DNA from: Laburnicola sp. R22_1
Lineage: Eukaryota > Ascomycota > Dothideomycetes > Pleosporales > Didymosphaeriaceae
Assembly: GCA_014281115.1 (NCBI GenBank)
Contig: JACONQ010000012.1
Span: forward strand, 1,426,001 to 1,490,000
Direction: 5' to 3'
DNA: 64,000 nt
Shown here: positions 23,022 to 33,779 of the stretch, one piece after another
Position numbering within the stretch: the stretch's first letter is position 1
Layout of the letters: every line of letters begins with the position of its first letter
Made by a program: the position numbers and the translations under genes
Notes under the pieces: generated by a model
Seen by the model: the letters and a program-made list of their open reading frames with translations, nothing else
The model's database searches: none
What the model was told of the DNA's origin: nothing

Positions 23022-23092
23022 AATATTTATAGAAACTAAATGTTTATAGAAACTAAATGTTTATAGAAACTAAATATTTATTAAAACCAACC
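23022..23092. repeat. Minisatellite, 17-bp unit (TTTATAGAAACTAAATG)
   Basis: Three to four units. Single units of the same sequence flank the family A copies at 19923, 21382, 21540 and 21737. Confidence 0.85.
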
Positions 23093-23240
23093 ATTTATAT
23101 AAATAAAATCTTTATATAAATAAAATCTTTATATAAATAAAATCTTTATATAAATAAAATCTTTATATAAATAAAATCTTTATATAAATAAAATCTTTAT
23201 ATAAATAAAATTTTTATATAAATAAAATCTTTATATAAGT
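23093..23240. repeat. Minisatellite, 17-bp unit (AAATAAAATCTTTATAT)
   Basis: About 8.5 almost perfect units directly next to the preceding 17-bp minisatellite. The two units are different sequences of equal length. Confidence 0.9.
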
Positions 23241-23573
23241 AATATATAAGCTATTAGGCTTAGTATAGCTTATAATAAGAAATATAAAAATACTATAAGT
23301 AAGACTAGCTAGATTTTATTCTACCTATTTAACTACGTAGCTCTATAAGCTACAGTACTATTACTTTTACTACTACCTAATATTATTAATTAGTAAACTT
23401 CAAAGTAATAAAAACTATAAATTAATTTTAATAATACCTTTTTTATATTTTAAATAATTATATAGGCTTTTTTTACTATATTAAATCTTATTAAAAGCTT
23501 ATATAGTCTCTATAATCTAGTTAAGCAAAATCTAAATCCTTATATTACTTACACTAGCTGTACTTATCCTAGC

Positions 23574-24165
23574 AATCGACTTTAGAATAGGCTTGTTAAA
23601 GGCTATCCAAAGCCGTCAAAAGGATCGTTTTGCTCTAGACTATAGAACACTAGTACTAGAAGTTTTTATAAGCTATGTGTTTCTTAGTAGGAGTGTGGTC
23701 TAGTGTAGTAGGTTAGAATCTAGTGGGCGCTATACAGATTTAGTCTAGCGCCATTTTAATTGTGTAGATTTTAAGCATATGCAGAGTGTAATCTTTTATA
23801 CTAATTATAATAGAATTATTTAGCGGTAATATATATTCTAGAAGTATTTCTTCTATAGCCGTCTCTATTATTTATACTTATCTAGCCCTATTAACCTGTA
23901 TATATGGACTTATTTTGCGCTTAACCTATTCTCTAATCTCTTTGTTAGCCTATATATTAATATGCACAAGAATAAGCCGGCGTCTTATATCTATAAGCGA
24001 TATTAATAAAAAGCCTAATTATATAAAGCGTGGAAGTAGCGCGATCTGTTTAGAAGGCAGCTTACCTAATAGTACTTCTAGCGTCGCCTAATACTGTCCT
24101 ATAATAACTTAGCCCACTATACTAAAATAGGTAGTGTAAAATTTTTAGTATTAGCTTAGGTTAAC
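23574..24165 (+). pseudogene. Lightly mutated ORF remnant, unknown protein
   Basis: A single frame of about 195 codons reads through the whole stretch with no indel. It starts IDFRIGLLKAIQSRQKDRF and contains RHFNCVDFKHMQS and NMHKNKPASYIYKRY blocks. All its stops are TAG or TAA, in positions where Gln or Trp codons are likely. Codons ending in C/G and CpA steps survive, so RIP was light. The mixture of basic and aromatic residues would suit a transposon protein, but I do not recognise the family. No inverted repeats or LTR were found around it. Confidence 0.5.
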
Positions 24166-24611
24166 TCTCTCTTCCTTAAATTTATTCTAAATATTTAATT
24201 AAGTTATTTTAAATAAACCCTATATATAATCTAATACTATAATATAAACTATTAGATATGCCCTATAATCTACTATAGAAGCTAGGTGCAGACTTATATA
24301 TTAACTTAGATTATAACCTAGAACCTAATAATAAGGTTAAGTAGCTAGCGAATATATATTTACTATATAAATATATTCTAAATATATTTATAATATATTT
24401 ATATAGATACTTATATCTTTAATACTAAAAACCTCTAATAAAAAGCTAAGTTCTACATTACGTATATAAGAGATAATCTATACTCCTCTATTACTAATAT
24501 ACTCTAAAATATATAAAAAGGGAGTTGCGTATATTATAAGTATAGCATAGCTAGTAGGTAGTATATATTCTACTCAATAATAGGTACTAGAGTAGACATT
24601 ATTAGTAAGTA

Positions 24612-24728
24612 CTTAAATATATTTAGAATATATTTAGAATATATTTAGAATATATTTAGAATATATTTAGAATATATTTAGAATATATTTAGAATATATT
24701 TAGAATATATTTAGAATATATTTCTAAT
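24612..24728 (+). repeat. Tandem array of the 11-bp unit ATATATTTAGA
   Basis: About 11 copies, directly against the left target duplication of family C copy C4. The same unit is the core of the dispersed intron-like repeats. Confidence 0.95.
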
Positions 24729-25228
24729 ATATTTTAGGAAGAGAACCATTGTAGACCTTTTAGTATATAGTATAACGCTACAAGGAAAAGCTATAAGTGT
24801 GCTAAAAACGCATTAAAAAAGGTAAAGCTTAGAGATAGATAGGTTAGGCTAGAGACTATTTGTTAGCACGTGCAAATTAGCCCTTCCTACTAGAGGTAGT
24901 TAATTATAAGATATACTAGGTACTAAAGTAATAATATAATATATAGTTACCTACGCGTATATAATCTAAAATTTATAACTAGAAATTAAGTGTTTATCTA
25001 TCTACTATATAATATATTTAATTGTTACGTAAGATCTTAAGGTCTACACTATATCTATTCCTCGTACTAAAGACGCTATTACTATTGCTACTAAACGTAT
25101 AGTATTGCGCTCCTACCTAGGAGACGTAAATAATAACATAGCTAGGTATAATAGCTATATATAACGCAGCTAGATATAATAGCTAAATACTACTTAATAT
25201 TAAAAACTATATAGTTTATACTAAGGAC

Positions 25229-26140
25229 TAGACTGGCAAATAGGTAGGCCGGTAAATAGGTTCGGGGTACCCAGGTTAGGCATAGGGTTAGGTTAGGGTC
25301 GCATGGACCATAGGTATAGGTTAGATTAGGTCGTATAGACCTTAGATTAGATTAGGTTAATTATGTAAGACTCTAAATCTAACCTAACCTATACCTAACC
25401 TAATTATATAAGACCCAACCTAATTACGTAAGACTCTAGCTTAATTTAACTTAGTTTAATATTTTTTAAAATATATTTTTAATTAATTATAACAGCTATT
25501 TATTATAGACTAAATAAGTACGCTAGGGTTAGGTTAGAGTTAGAGTCTTATATAAGTAGGGTTAGGTTAGGGTTAGAGTCTTACGTAAGTAGGATTAGGT
25601 TAGGTTAGATTAGATTACGTAAGACTCTAACCCTAACCTAACCCTACTTATATAAGATTCTAACCTTAATCTAACCTATACTTATATACTAGTCTATAAA
25701 TAGATATAGATTAGGTTGGGGTTAGAGTCTTATATAAGTAGGGTTAGGTTAGGGTTAGAGTCTTACGTAATCTAATCTAACCTAACCTAATCCTACTTAC
25801 GTAAGACTCTAACTCTAACCTAACCCTACTTATATAAGACTCTAACTCTAACCTAACCCTAGAGTACCTATTTAGTCTGTAATAAATAGCTATTATAATT
25901 AATTAAAAATATATTTTAAATAATATTAAACTAAGTTAAATTAAGCTAGAGTCTTACGTAATTAGATTAGATCTTACATAATTAGGTTAGGTATAGGTTA
26001 GGTTAGGTTTAGAGTCTTATATAATTAACCTAACCTAACCTAAGGTCTGTGCAACCTAACCTAACCTATACCCATAGTCTATGCGACCCTAACCCAACTC
26101 TATACCTAACCTAGGTACCCCGAATCTATTTACTAGCCTA
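25229..26140. mobile_element. Composite hAT-type MITE T3
   Basis: The outer inverted repeats are TAGACTGGCAAATAGG and CTATTTACTAGCCTA. The exact 8-bp duplication CTAAGGAC is at 25221-25228 and 26141-26148. A second terminus (TAGGCCGGTAAATAGG) starts at 25245, and an internal junction of two termini lies near 25680-25715, so T3 looks like two family members joined or nested but moved or kept as one 912-bp unit. The inside is almost wholly GGTTAGG/CCTAACC and TTACGTAAGACTCTAACC repeats. Confidence 0.8.
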
Positions 26141-27208
26141 CTAAGGACCTATATAGTAAGTAAATAGCTATTATAGAATTAGATTACTATATTAAGTAGA
26201 ATATAAATATTAGTAAGCAAGAGCCTAGAATTAAAGGTAGAATAAGCCTTATAATATAGATTGCCCTATACTATCTTAGGTATAAGATGCTTATAACTAT
26301 TAAGAATAAGAACTAGAAGAATATAGATATTTTTATAATGTAAAAGTCTAGGCTAGTAGCTATATACTACTACGTAGCTTATAGGAGTAATTACTACTAA
26401 GGGCTATAAGTAATATTAAGTCTCTAATTAATAGCTTACTACTTTTATAACAATAGCTATATAAAGTAGGTGCTAGAGATATAGAGGATATATAAGTACG
26501 CGATTATACTATAGAATTTATATAGAAGATAGGTAGAGTAATAGCTAGGTATTTAGAGGTTAATAGGTTAATAGGTTATTAGTAGAGGATAGTAGAGTGC
26601 TATTTACTATTAGAAGTAGGTGTGTATATAATTTATTATATATTATAGTAGTAAAGTATATATTTAGGGGTTCTAAGTAGTTAATTATCTAGTAACGCGG
26701 TAAAAGGTTAAAAGGTAGGTATTAATTATCTAGTAATATAGTAGGTGGGTAGGTAAGTAGGGTGTTATTATTATAGATTATCTTAGCCGCCAAAAGAGAC
26801 GTTAAAAAACTTTAACGCGCTCTAGTCCTAGGGCTTAGTATATATAATATTGGTCGCATTGTTTTTTTAGTGTTAATTATCCTTTTTAATCTCCTTTTTT
26901 TAATTTAAGCCTGCGTAGGTTAGGATAGAATGGCCGCTCTAGTCTAGCGCCTAAAAATATAGTCTACTAAGTCTCCGCTAATATAATAGTAGTTACTGCG
27001 CACTTGCCTCCTAATTACCTATAAGCGCTCTAATACCTATTAAATTTACTTAAAGCGTGTATAGAAAACTAACTTCTTACTCTATTATTACTATTATTAG
27101 TAATTATACTATAGGCGCATTGCTACCTTAGTGCACTTACGTGTTGTGCTTACTACCTAACACTATAATTATAAGGATCTAACGTATCTATATAACACTC
27201 TTCTTCTC

Positions 27209-28632
27209 TCCTAGTATTAATCTATAATATTACGTAATTCTAAGCTAGCTATTTAACTAATCACTAGATTACGTAATTAATAATTTCTTTAATAATTTTT
27301 TTGCTATAATAATAAAAATAATAATAATACTAATTATAATAGTAACTAACCTAACTATTTTATTTAACTCTCTTTTTATAGCAGATCTTCCTTATAACTA
27401 GTAAGCTATATACTGCTATCTAGAACCTTACTACTACTACCTATCTTCTCTATACTCTTACTACTACTACTTACTCTTATTCTTATTGCTTATAGTTCTC
27501 TACCTTAATAGTAGCCTAAATAATTACTACTACCTTAATAAGCTTCTTATGCTACTACTACGCCTCTAGCGTTTTATATATTATAATAAACTTTTTCTTC
27601 CCTTTACTCTAGTTCTGACCCTTATAGTCCTTATTATCTTTATTTTTAGTTATATTTTTAAGCTTCTATAATATAATTTTTATATTATGCTATTATTGCG
27701 TTATAAAGGCTACGTCTTTACTAATATCTAGGTACTAAAGAAGTGCCTTATACTCTAAAATTTAAAGGTATAAGGCGCAGCAAATTAGCCTAAAGATATT
27801 ACTAATAGGGTACTTAAAAATAAGCTTTAAAGGTTACTTTAATAATCCTTTTAGTTATATAAGATTACTCTATATTTTGCATATGCATTTTTTTTAGTTG
27901 GAGTAGGCGCGCTAAGCGCGCCAAGGTCGCTTAGCTCGCTTGTAATGCGCTAACCCCTTTTTATTAACACCTTAAAATGCTTTTCTATGCATATAATAGT
28001 AGGAGGGATATCTACTATTATTATAATATTTTTATTAGAAACCTCTCAGTTACAAACAAAATAAATCATAAGATTACTAAATCTCTAGGAATTATTTTTA
28101 ACTTTGCCTAGCTAGTTATCTATACTTTAACTAAATTTAACAATAGCTATATTACTATAGGTATTAGATTTAGACGTAATATTAAGTTGCTAGAAAGTTA
28201 TTATATTACTAGATATAATAGAAAAAGAGATAAAGATTTAGTATTTTAGACGACTCTAATAGTATAAGAGGCAAACTATAGTTACACTACTACTAAGTTG
28301 CGAGCGTAATAACTAAACTATAGTCAAGCGTTTTATTACCTACACTACTCCTATAGTTGCAACTCTATATAGGTCTACTATAGCTCTCTAATAGTTTACT
28401 AGTTAAGAGATAATATATAACTTAGTTATACTAGATAGTAGACTATTTATTAACTACTATTAACAATGCTACTATAAAGAAAGTTAATAATAAATTATTA
28501 TTATTTTATATATATTTTGTTACTACTACTATATACTAGATACTAGATTTTAGTGTCTTTTATTTTACTTCTCTCTATATATAGTGCGGACTTAACCTTA
28601 GTTAGAATCTCTACATAATAAAGATCTTTAAT
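27209..28632 (+). mobile_element. Family B copy B1 inside G1
   Basis: It runs from TCCTAGTATTAATCTATAAT to ATAAAGATCTTTAAT. The duplication ATAACACTCTTCTTCTC (27192-27208) against ATAATACTCTTTTTCTC (28633-28649) is 17 bp with only two C/T differences, as RIP after insertion would give. The copy carries a truncated family G insertion (27870-28067); without it the length is about 1.2 kb like B2 and B3. The constant end contains AATAAAG, possibly a polyadenylation signal. Confidence 0.8.
27870..28067 (+). mobile_element. Family G, 5'-truncated copy inside B1
   Basis: It begins CTATATTTTGCATATGC, contains the TAGGCGCGCTAAGCGCGCC palindrome region and ends CAGTTACAAACAAAATAAATC. Exact 11-bp duplication ATAAGATTACT at 27859-27869 and 28068-28078. 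It is the innermost level of the nest and comes from the same family as the element two levels out. Confidence 0.85.
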
Positions 28633-29440
28633 ATAATACTCTTTTTCTCTTGTAACTTATTAATAAATATTTTCTTTTCTTTCCTCTTAATTCTACCCTC
28701 TATTACTGCCTTCCTAACTAGTAGTAATATAAGAAACTATAGTAGAAACTCTAAGCATCTATTATTATTGCTCCTATAGTTACTAATCTATTACCAGACT
28801 AACTAGTACACCAGGACTACCTTTTATAGGGTAAGATATACCTTCTACTTTCTATTAATAATGCCTTAGATAGAGTGGTATTCTAGTGTAAACCTAGTAA
28901 TATTAGCCAGCGGATAGATCTTTAGAGTGTACTTTTAGGCGGCGTTAATAGCGGCATTAGCATTAGGACTAGGGCCTAGAAAGATAGTAGAAAATAGAGC
29001 AATAGTAGAAGTCTCCTTAAAGTTAACTTTAATATAGAGATAGAGCGTTAGAGTACCTATAATATATATAAGCTTTCTACCTAGTATATATTTTATAAGT
29101 AGTAAACAAATCTACTATTATAGCTATTACTAGTAATTTTTAAGGATAATAGTAGAGAAGATAGTAGTTGCAGCGTTGTACTAGTTGCAGCACTAGTGCT
29201 ATTATTTTATCTTCTTTCCCTTCTAACTCTAACCTAGTATAGCAATATAGCCTTACGCATAGTTTTGCATATAGCTTTTTTTTAGTTAGAGTAGGCGCGC
29301 TAAGCTTACTAAGCTTACTTAGCCCGCTTAGCTTACTTATAATACGCTAACTCCTTTTTATTAACACTACCTTAAAACACTTTTCTATATTAATAATAGT
29401 AGGAGGAATAACTGCTATTATTATAATAATTTTATATAAG

Positions 29441-29684
29441 CAAGACAGCATTGCTAGGTATTTAAACCCATGATGTAAACTTACGAAGAGCTAGTTAATA
29501 GTTAATAGTTCTGCCTATAGTAATGCATTATATATACTTATAGCTTATAAGTATAAAGTAGTTACTAATATGTGTATAGGCATAGTGCACTAAAATAATA
29601 TTACGTAATTAATAACTAAGCGTATACAATATAGCGGACTAACGTCCCTCTTAATAAGAATAGCCTAATAAAAACGAAAAAAAT
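29441..29684 (+). mobile_element. A-tailed retroposon E1 inside G1
   Basis: A 244-bp segment interrupts the end of G1 between TTATAATAATTTTATATAAG and TTTTTTATAAGAAATCCC. The sequence around the breakpoint occurs twice (TTTTATATAAG / TTTTTTATAAG) and the insert ends AACGAAAAAAA. A second, reverse copy of its 3' half lies at 46983-47175. SINE-like size. An internal Pol III promoter is not clear. Confidence 0.6.
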
Positions 29685-29856
29685 TTTTTTATAAGAAATC
29701 CCTTAGTCGCAAAAAAACTATATATATTATTATATGATATTATATAGGTGCTAGTAACGAAATAAAAAAATATACTAATTAAACATAGTAGGACTACTTA
29801 AAAACTAATAAGTACAGGCGGTTTATACTTCTGCCCAGGAGGGCCTAATATGTTTA

Positions 29857-31552
29857 AAATCTAATATTTAAAGAGGAAGGCGTACCCTACTAGTAAAGCT
29901 AACTTGCCTTTCCTTAATAGCATAGTATAGAAATTAAAGTATATATATATAGGTATAAAGCACTATAAACATCTTTAGAATAGACTATAAAGATGTTTAT
30001 ATACTAAGGTAACCCTAGCGCTTTATAAGAATATTTAGTAAAGTTAAAAGGCTATTATAGTAGTAAGAAAAAATAAAGAGTAAAAAGCTATAGCTTGTTA
30101 TATAAGCGTATAGTAAAGATTTATATAACAGAATTACTATAACCTATAAAGAGCAATATATACGCTGTATTTAAAGCGCCTATACTAGGTATAAATAGAT
30201 TCTAACTATATTATAAATATCTTTAGAGTATATTTAAACTAAAGTACTAACAAATATAGGAAATAATAAATATCTAGTTCTAGGTAGTTAGCGATTAGAG
30301 CTAGACTAGACACTATACAAAGAACTACTTCTATTAAAAGGTATCTAAAAAGGCAAATATAGAGTACTTATAGAAGCTATTTAATAATAGCCTACTATAC
30401 CTATTATAATTTTATAATATAGTAGAGTCTTAAAGCGCCTATCTAAAAACATATAGTATACTCCCTAAATATATTCCTAATATATTCTTAATATATTTAA
30501 ATGGTTAACTACACTTAGAGTTAAGAATAGCTAGTTAAGAAAGAGTATAACATAGAGTTTTATATTCTAGTTCTAAATAATCTTGCAATATTACTATATT
30601 GTATATTTATATTATATAGATTATATTTATATATTCTACTACTACTATACAGTATATTACCTAGTTAGCTAGAAGATATTTATAGAGTTCTCTATCTAAT
30701 TCTAATCCCTATACTAACGCAATATAAGTTTCTTTAAATATCTTTAGAATATATTTAGAATATCTTCCTAATAGATTTAGCTAAGTTTCTTAACTTGCCC
30801 TAGTTAAAGGCTTTCCTCTAATTGTATAGTATTATATATCTTAAAGAGCTTAACGCTATATTTATAAATAAGAATAGAATCTAGCAAATTATAAAGTATA
30901 AAAAGCTAGCTACTTTTTTATATAAGTTTAGCATAAGTAGTATAATATATAAGTACCGTATAAGATACCTTTTAAACCCTACTTTAGTATATTTCTCTGA
31001 ATATATTCTTAACTAGTTTCTAATAGCTTTAGGCGTATATATATAGAATAATGTTAAAGCATGCTAGAAAAGATAGATTTAGGTAATCTATTATTAGACT
31101 ACTAGCCTCTAAAGAAGAAGGCTAGGCTATCTATATATACACTAAGGAGTATAGAAATAAGTATAGTTATAATTCTAGTCTAGGCTTAGTATATAGGGAG
31201 CTAAGACTTTAAGCTTTTATAATATACTCTCTAGGTAGTGTATAAAGCTTACTACCTATAATTAAGTAGGAGCCTTTAGTCTACCTTAGGCGTATATTAT
31301 ATACTTTTAGAACTTCTAGCGCTATAAATAAAACTCCCTACTAGCTTTATCTCTTTTACTCTTTAGGATAGCACGCGTCTATAAACTCTACTTTATAAGT
31401 ATTCCTTTAGTAAGTATCTTAATTTTACTATAGGCTATTTCTATAATCTTTAGTATCTTAATGTTTATTAAGAGTTATACCTAACTATTCTAGGACTAGT
31501 TCTAGTGCTTACTCTCTTACTTCTCTACTTTACACTTATATATTAGAATTAT
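29857..31552. other. RIP-mutated sequence with dispersed intron-like AT repeats
   Basis: No open frame. AATATATTTAGA-type repeats occur near 30210-30240, 30465-30510 and 30735-30790, separated by stretches that read as protein with only TAA/TAG stops. The block 31060-31220 recurs at 45380-45545 (shared TAGATTTAGgTAATcTATTATTAG and following text), showing a further repeat family of unknown nature that in both places lies shortly before a reverse family B copy. Confidence 0.45.
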
Positions 31553-31565
31553 ACTAACTTTTTAT

Positions 31566-31826
31566 TAAAGATCTTTATTATATAGAGATTCTAACTAAGG
31601 TTAAGTTCGCACTATATATAGAAAGAAGTAAAATAAGAGGCACTATAACCTAGTACCTAGTACATAGTGGTAGTAATAAAATATACACAAAATAATAATA
31701 AATTTTTTATTAGCGTTCTACACAATAGTATTATTAATAGTAGTTAATAGATAGTCTACTATCTAGCATGACTAAGTTATATATTATCTCTTAACTAGTG
31801 AACTATTAGAGAGCCGCAGTAGAGAT
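31566..31826 (-). mobile_element. Family B, truncated copy B4
   Basis: 261 bp keeping the TAAAGATCTTT..TTAGAATC constant end of family B. The duplication ACTAACTTTTTAT (31553-31565) against ACAAACTTTTTAT (31827-31839) is 13 bp with one mismatch. The missing part is the opposite end, as in copy B5. Confidence 0.8.
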
Positions 31827-31955
31827 ACAAACTTTTTATAGTCTACTTATTGTACTACTACTTCTCTATATAGTATATTATATAGCTGCCTATATAGTTA
31901 AGCTACTTATATTTTACTACTACTACTACGCTTACCTTTACCCTTATTACTACTA

Positions 31956-33777
31956 ACGTAATTCACTAGTAAGCTGCGTATACACTAAGCTACGCACTCC
32001 ACTAAAACGCGTGCGCCTTTTTAACAAATAACTAAATTAAACCTATATAAATATACATACAAAATATTTCTAATTGCTTCTATATTAAGTCCTCTTATAG
32101 CCTTGCACATAGCATTTTAAGCACGTTAGTAGTGCTTGCTAATAGCTCTAAGATGCCTAGCGCTAGACATCTACCTGCGCCCTTATTTCTGCCTCTGCAG
32201 CCAGCCTCTAACCTTCCTAGCCTATAAGAGTCCCTCCTATAGCAATATACTGCCGTCGCTGTTACCTCTTTTTCTCTTAGCGATAGTTAGCCTAATATAG
32301 CTTAGTGTTCTTCTTAGTAAGGATTATTACAGAGTGCATCGCTATCTAATATCCTTTTATAAGCTAAGCTAGAGCCTAATATATAGGGCTCTGCAATTAA
32401 CAACTAAGAAAGTTACGTAGTAGCTAGGCCTACTACTACAGCTAAGCAACTGTGTAAGGCGTCTTAGCAGTCCAGTGCCTCTTACTATTAGCTTCTTATC
32501 TTAGGGGAGATAGCGTTTAGACCACAGTAAGCGACAATAGGACGCGATTAGGACAGTATAGGACAAGTCCTACTGCTTAAAAGCCACTCTTAATTAACTG
32601 CTCTAAGAAGACTAAAGCCCTAATACACGTGTAGATATTAAGACATTTCTGCTTATTAATATAAAAGATATAATTTCGCGCGAGCTTAGACGCCTTGCGT
32701 TTATACGCAGCTTTAAGCGGCGTGCAGTAGGCAATATCTAGCGGCTGCAGCAGATATAAGCTATAAGCTAGTATACAAAGACTAATAATCTTATTCTCTA
32801 TACAGAACTAATTAAACTTAGGCGTTATATAGCTGCTATAGCTGTCTAGAATAAGCAGGCAATAGGCTCTAGCTAAGCGCAACGCGGTCTAATAGTTAAA
32901 GTGCTTAAGCCATTCTAGGCCAAGCTTGTTAGTTATCCAGCCATTATCGCTCACTGCAAGGCTCTAGTCGCCTGGAATAAGCTAATACCAGCTAGCCTAG
33001 TGTAGCTTTTTAGACAATATAATAAATAGCGAGAGCGCCCAGCCTAACGCGCTAACATATTTAATTACTGTAACATAGTCGCGATTACTAGGCTGTATAG
33101 CAATTGCTCACCTAACTCTATTAGAGCTTATAATAATCTTAGACATGCTGGCAACTCCTATTATAAATTCTATCTTATTAAAATTGTATGTGTCCTTATC
33201 TATTATGCCGTACTTCTAACGCGTATCCTTAATAAGCTTAAACTAGGCTCTGAACTTAACTAAATCCTAACAGAGAGCACGCTAAGTATGCAGCTTCCTA
33301 TCCCACTTAGTTATAAGCTCTGCCTAGCTATTAACAAAGCGTAATACCTAGTTCTTACCAATAGGCTGTGGAGGCAGAATCTAGCCTTAAGCTTAAAGCA
33401 GGACGTCTGCCATTTAGCGTACATTAATAATATAGGGTGGAAAGCTTTATCTATTAAGGTCTAGGATCTAGCGAACAAGAGACTGCTCTTTAAGAGGCGA
33501 TAGCTTGCGTTTGTTAGACGTTGTCTTAATTCTAGCTTAGACACTACAGAGGCGCGACTAGAGGATTAATTTAGGGACATTATAGGCTGCTACCATAGCG
33601 CGAATTAACTAATAAGGATAAGACTTAATTAAGACAAGGGCAAGACTAAGTCTGCCTTCTTTTAATAGCAAATAAGCTCGTCGTTATTAAGCCATAGTTA
33701 AAAAGGTGGACGCGTTATGTCGCGTTTTGGTGGGATGCGCAGCTTAGTGGTGTACGCAGCTTACTAGTAGATTATGT
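31956..33777 (-). mobile_element. Fot1/pogo-type DNA transposon, complete with TIRs, lightly RIP-mutated
   Basis: A 1822-bp element with terminal inverted repeats of about 55-65 bp. The left end has ACGTAATTCACTAGTAAGC, and the right end, read in reverse, has ACATAATCTACTAGTAAGC. Both repeats continue through GCTGCGTA-ACACTAAGCT and AAAACGCG. TA dinucleotides flank both ends (31954-31955 and 33778-33779), the target of Tc1/mariner-pogo transposases. It holds one transposase frame on the minus strand. Size, TIR and TA target fit Fot1 elements of filamentous ascomycetes. CpA survives widely and the composition is clearly less AT-rich than the surroundings, so it arrived late or saw few RIP cycles. 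Confidence 0.92.
32095..33680 (-). pseudogene. Fot1/pogo transposase (DDE superfamily), inactivated
   Basis: Almost the whole protein of about 500-530 residues can be read in one frame with in-frame stops. In order there is an N-terminal helix-turn-helix region (ARL-LAL, AYNVPKLILQSRL-like, about 33560-33670); a CENP-B-type DNA-binding part (SNKRKLSPL, about 33490-33520); the first catalytic block at about 33160-33205, now YNFNKIEF where the family has YNFDETGF, so the first Asp is lost; an SDNGWITNKLGLEWLKHF block at about 32910-32970; LLILDSYSSY (family LLVLDGHSSH) at about 32835-32860; LLQPLDI (about 32745); and a C-terminal zinc-knuckle-like CLKCYVQGYKR at about 32098-32133. The stops are TAG/TAA from Gln or Trp codons. 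It cannot work in its present form. Confidence 0.9.
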
Positions 33778-33779
33778 TA

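Larger units (their letters stand above)
26852..29718 (+). mobile_element. Family G full-length copy G1 (related to family A), with nested insertions
   Basis: It begins GGTCGCATTG and ends ..CTTAGTCGCAAAAAAAC. The flanks TATATATAATATT (26839-26851) and TATATATATTATT (29719-29731) act as a 13-bp duplication. The 5' part resembles family A (TTTTTAATC..TTTTTTTAATTTAAG, then TAGGATAGAATGGCC against TAAGATAGAAGGTTA). A reading frame at about 28795-29060 shares the QLVHQDY, YLLL, LDR and RAQKDSR-NSR blocks with family A when TAG/TAA are read as Gln. Without B1 (27209-28632) and E1 (29441-29684) the copy is about 1.2 kb. An A tail is visible. Confidence 0.75.
24736..29844 (-). mobile_element. Family C copy C4, host of a multi-level nest
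   Basis: It begins AGGAAGAGAACCATTG and resumes for its last part at 29719-29844, ending with the AATAAGTACAGGCGG..CTGCCCAGGAGGG head. The flanks CTAATATATTT (24724-24734) and CTAATATGTTT (29845-29855) give an 11-bp duplication with one mismatch. Removing T3 and G1 restores a family C copy of normal length, and the sequence across the joints matches C6 (GGGCTTAGTACATATATAAT, then a GGCGCTAGTAA-like motif). Confidence 0.8.

Noticed and set aside
29441..29520. Possible tRNA gene on the minus strand (B-box-like GGGTTTAAATACC)
   Set aside because: There is no matching 5' acceptor strand and no D-arm. The motif alone is expected by chance in this composition.
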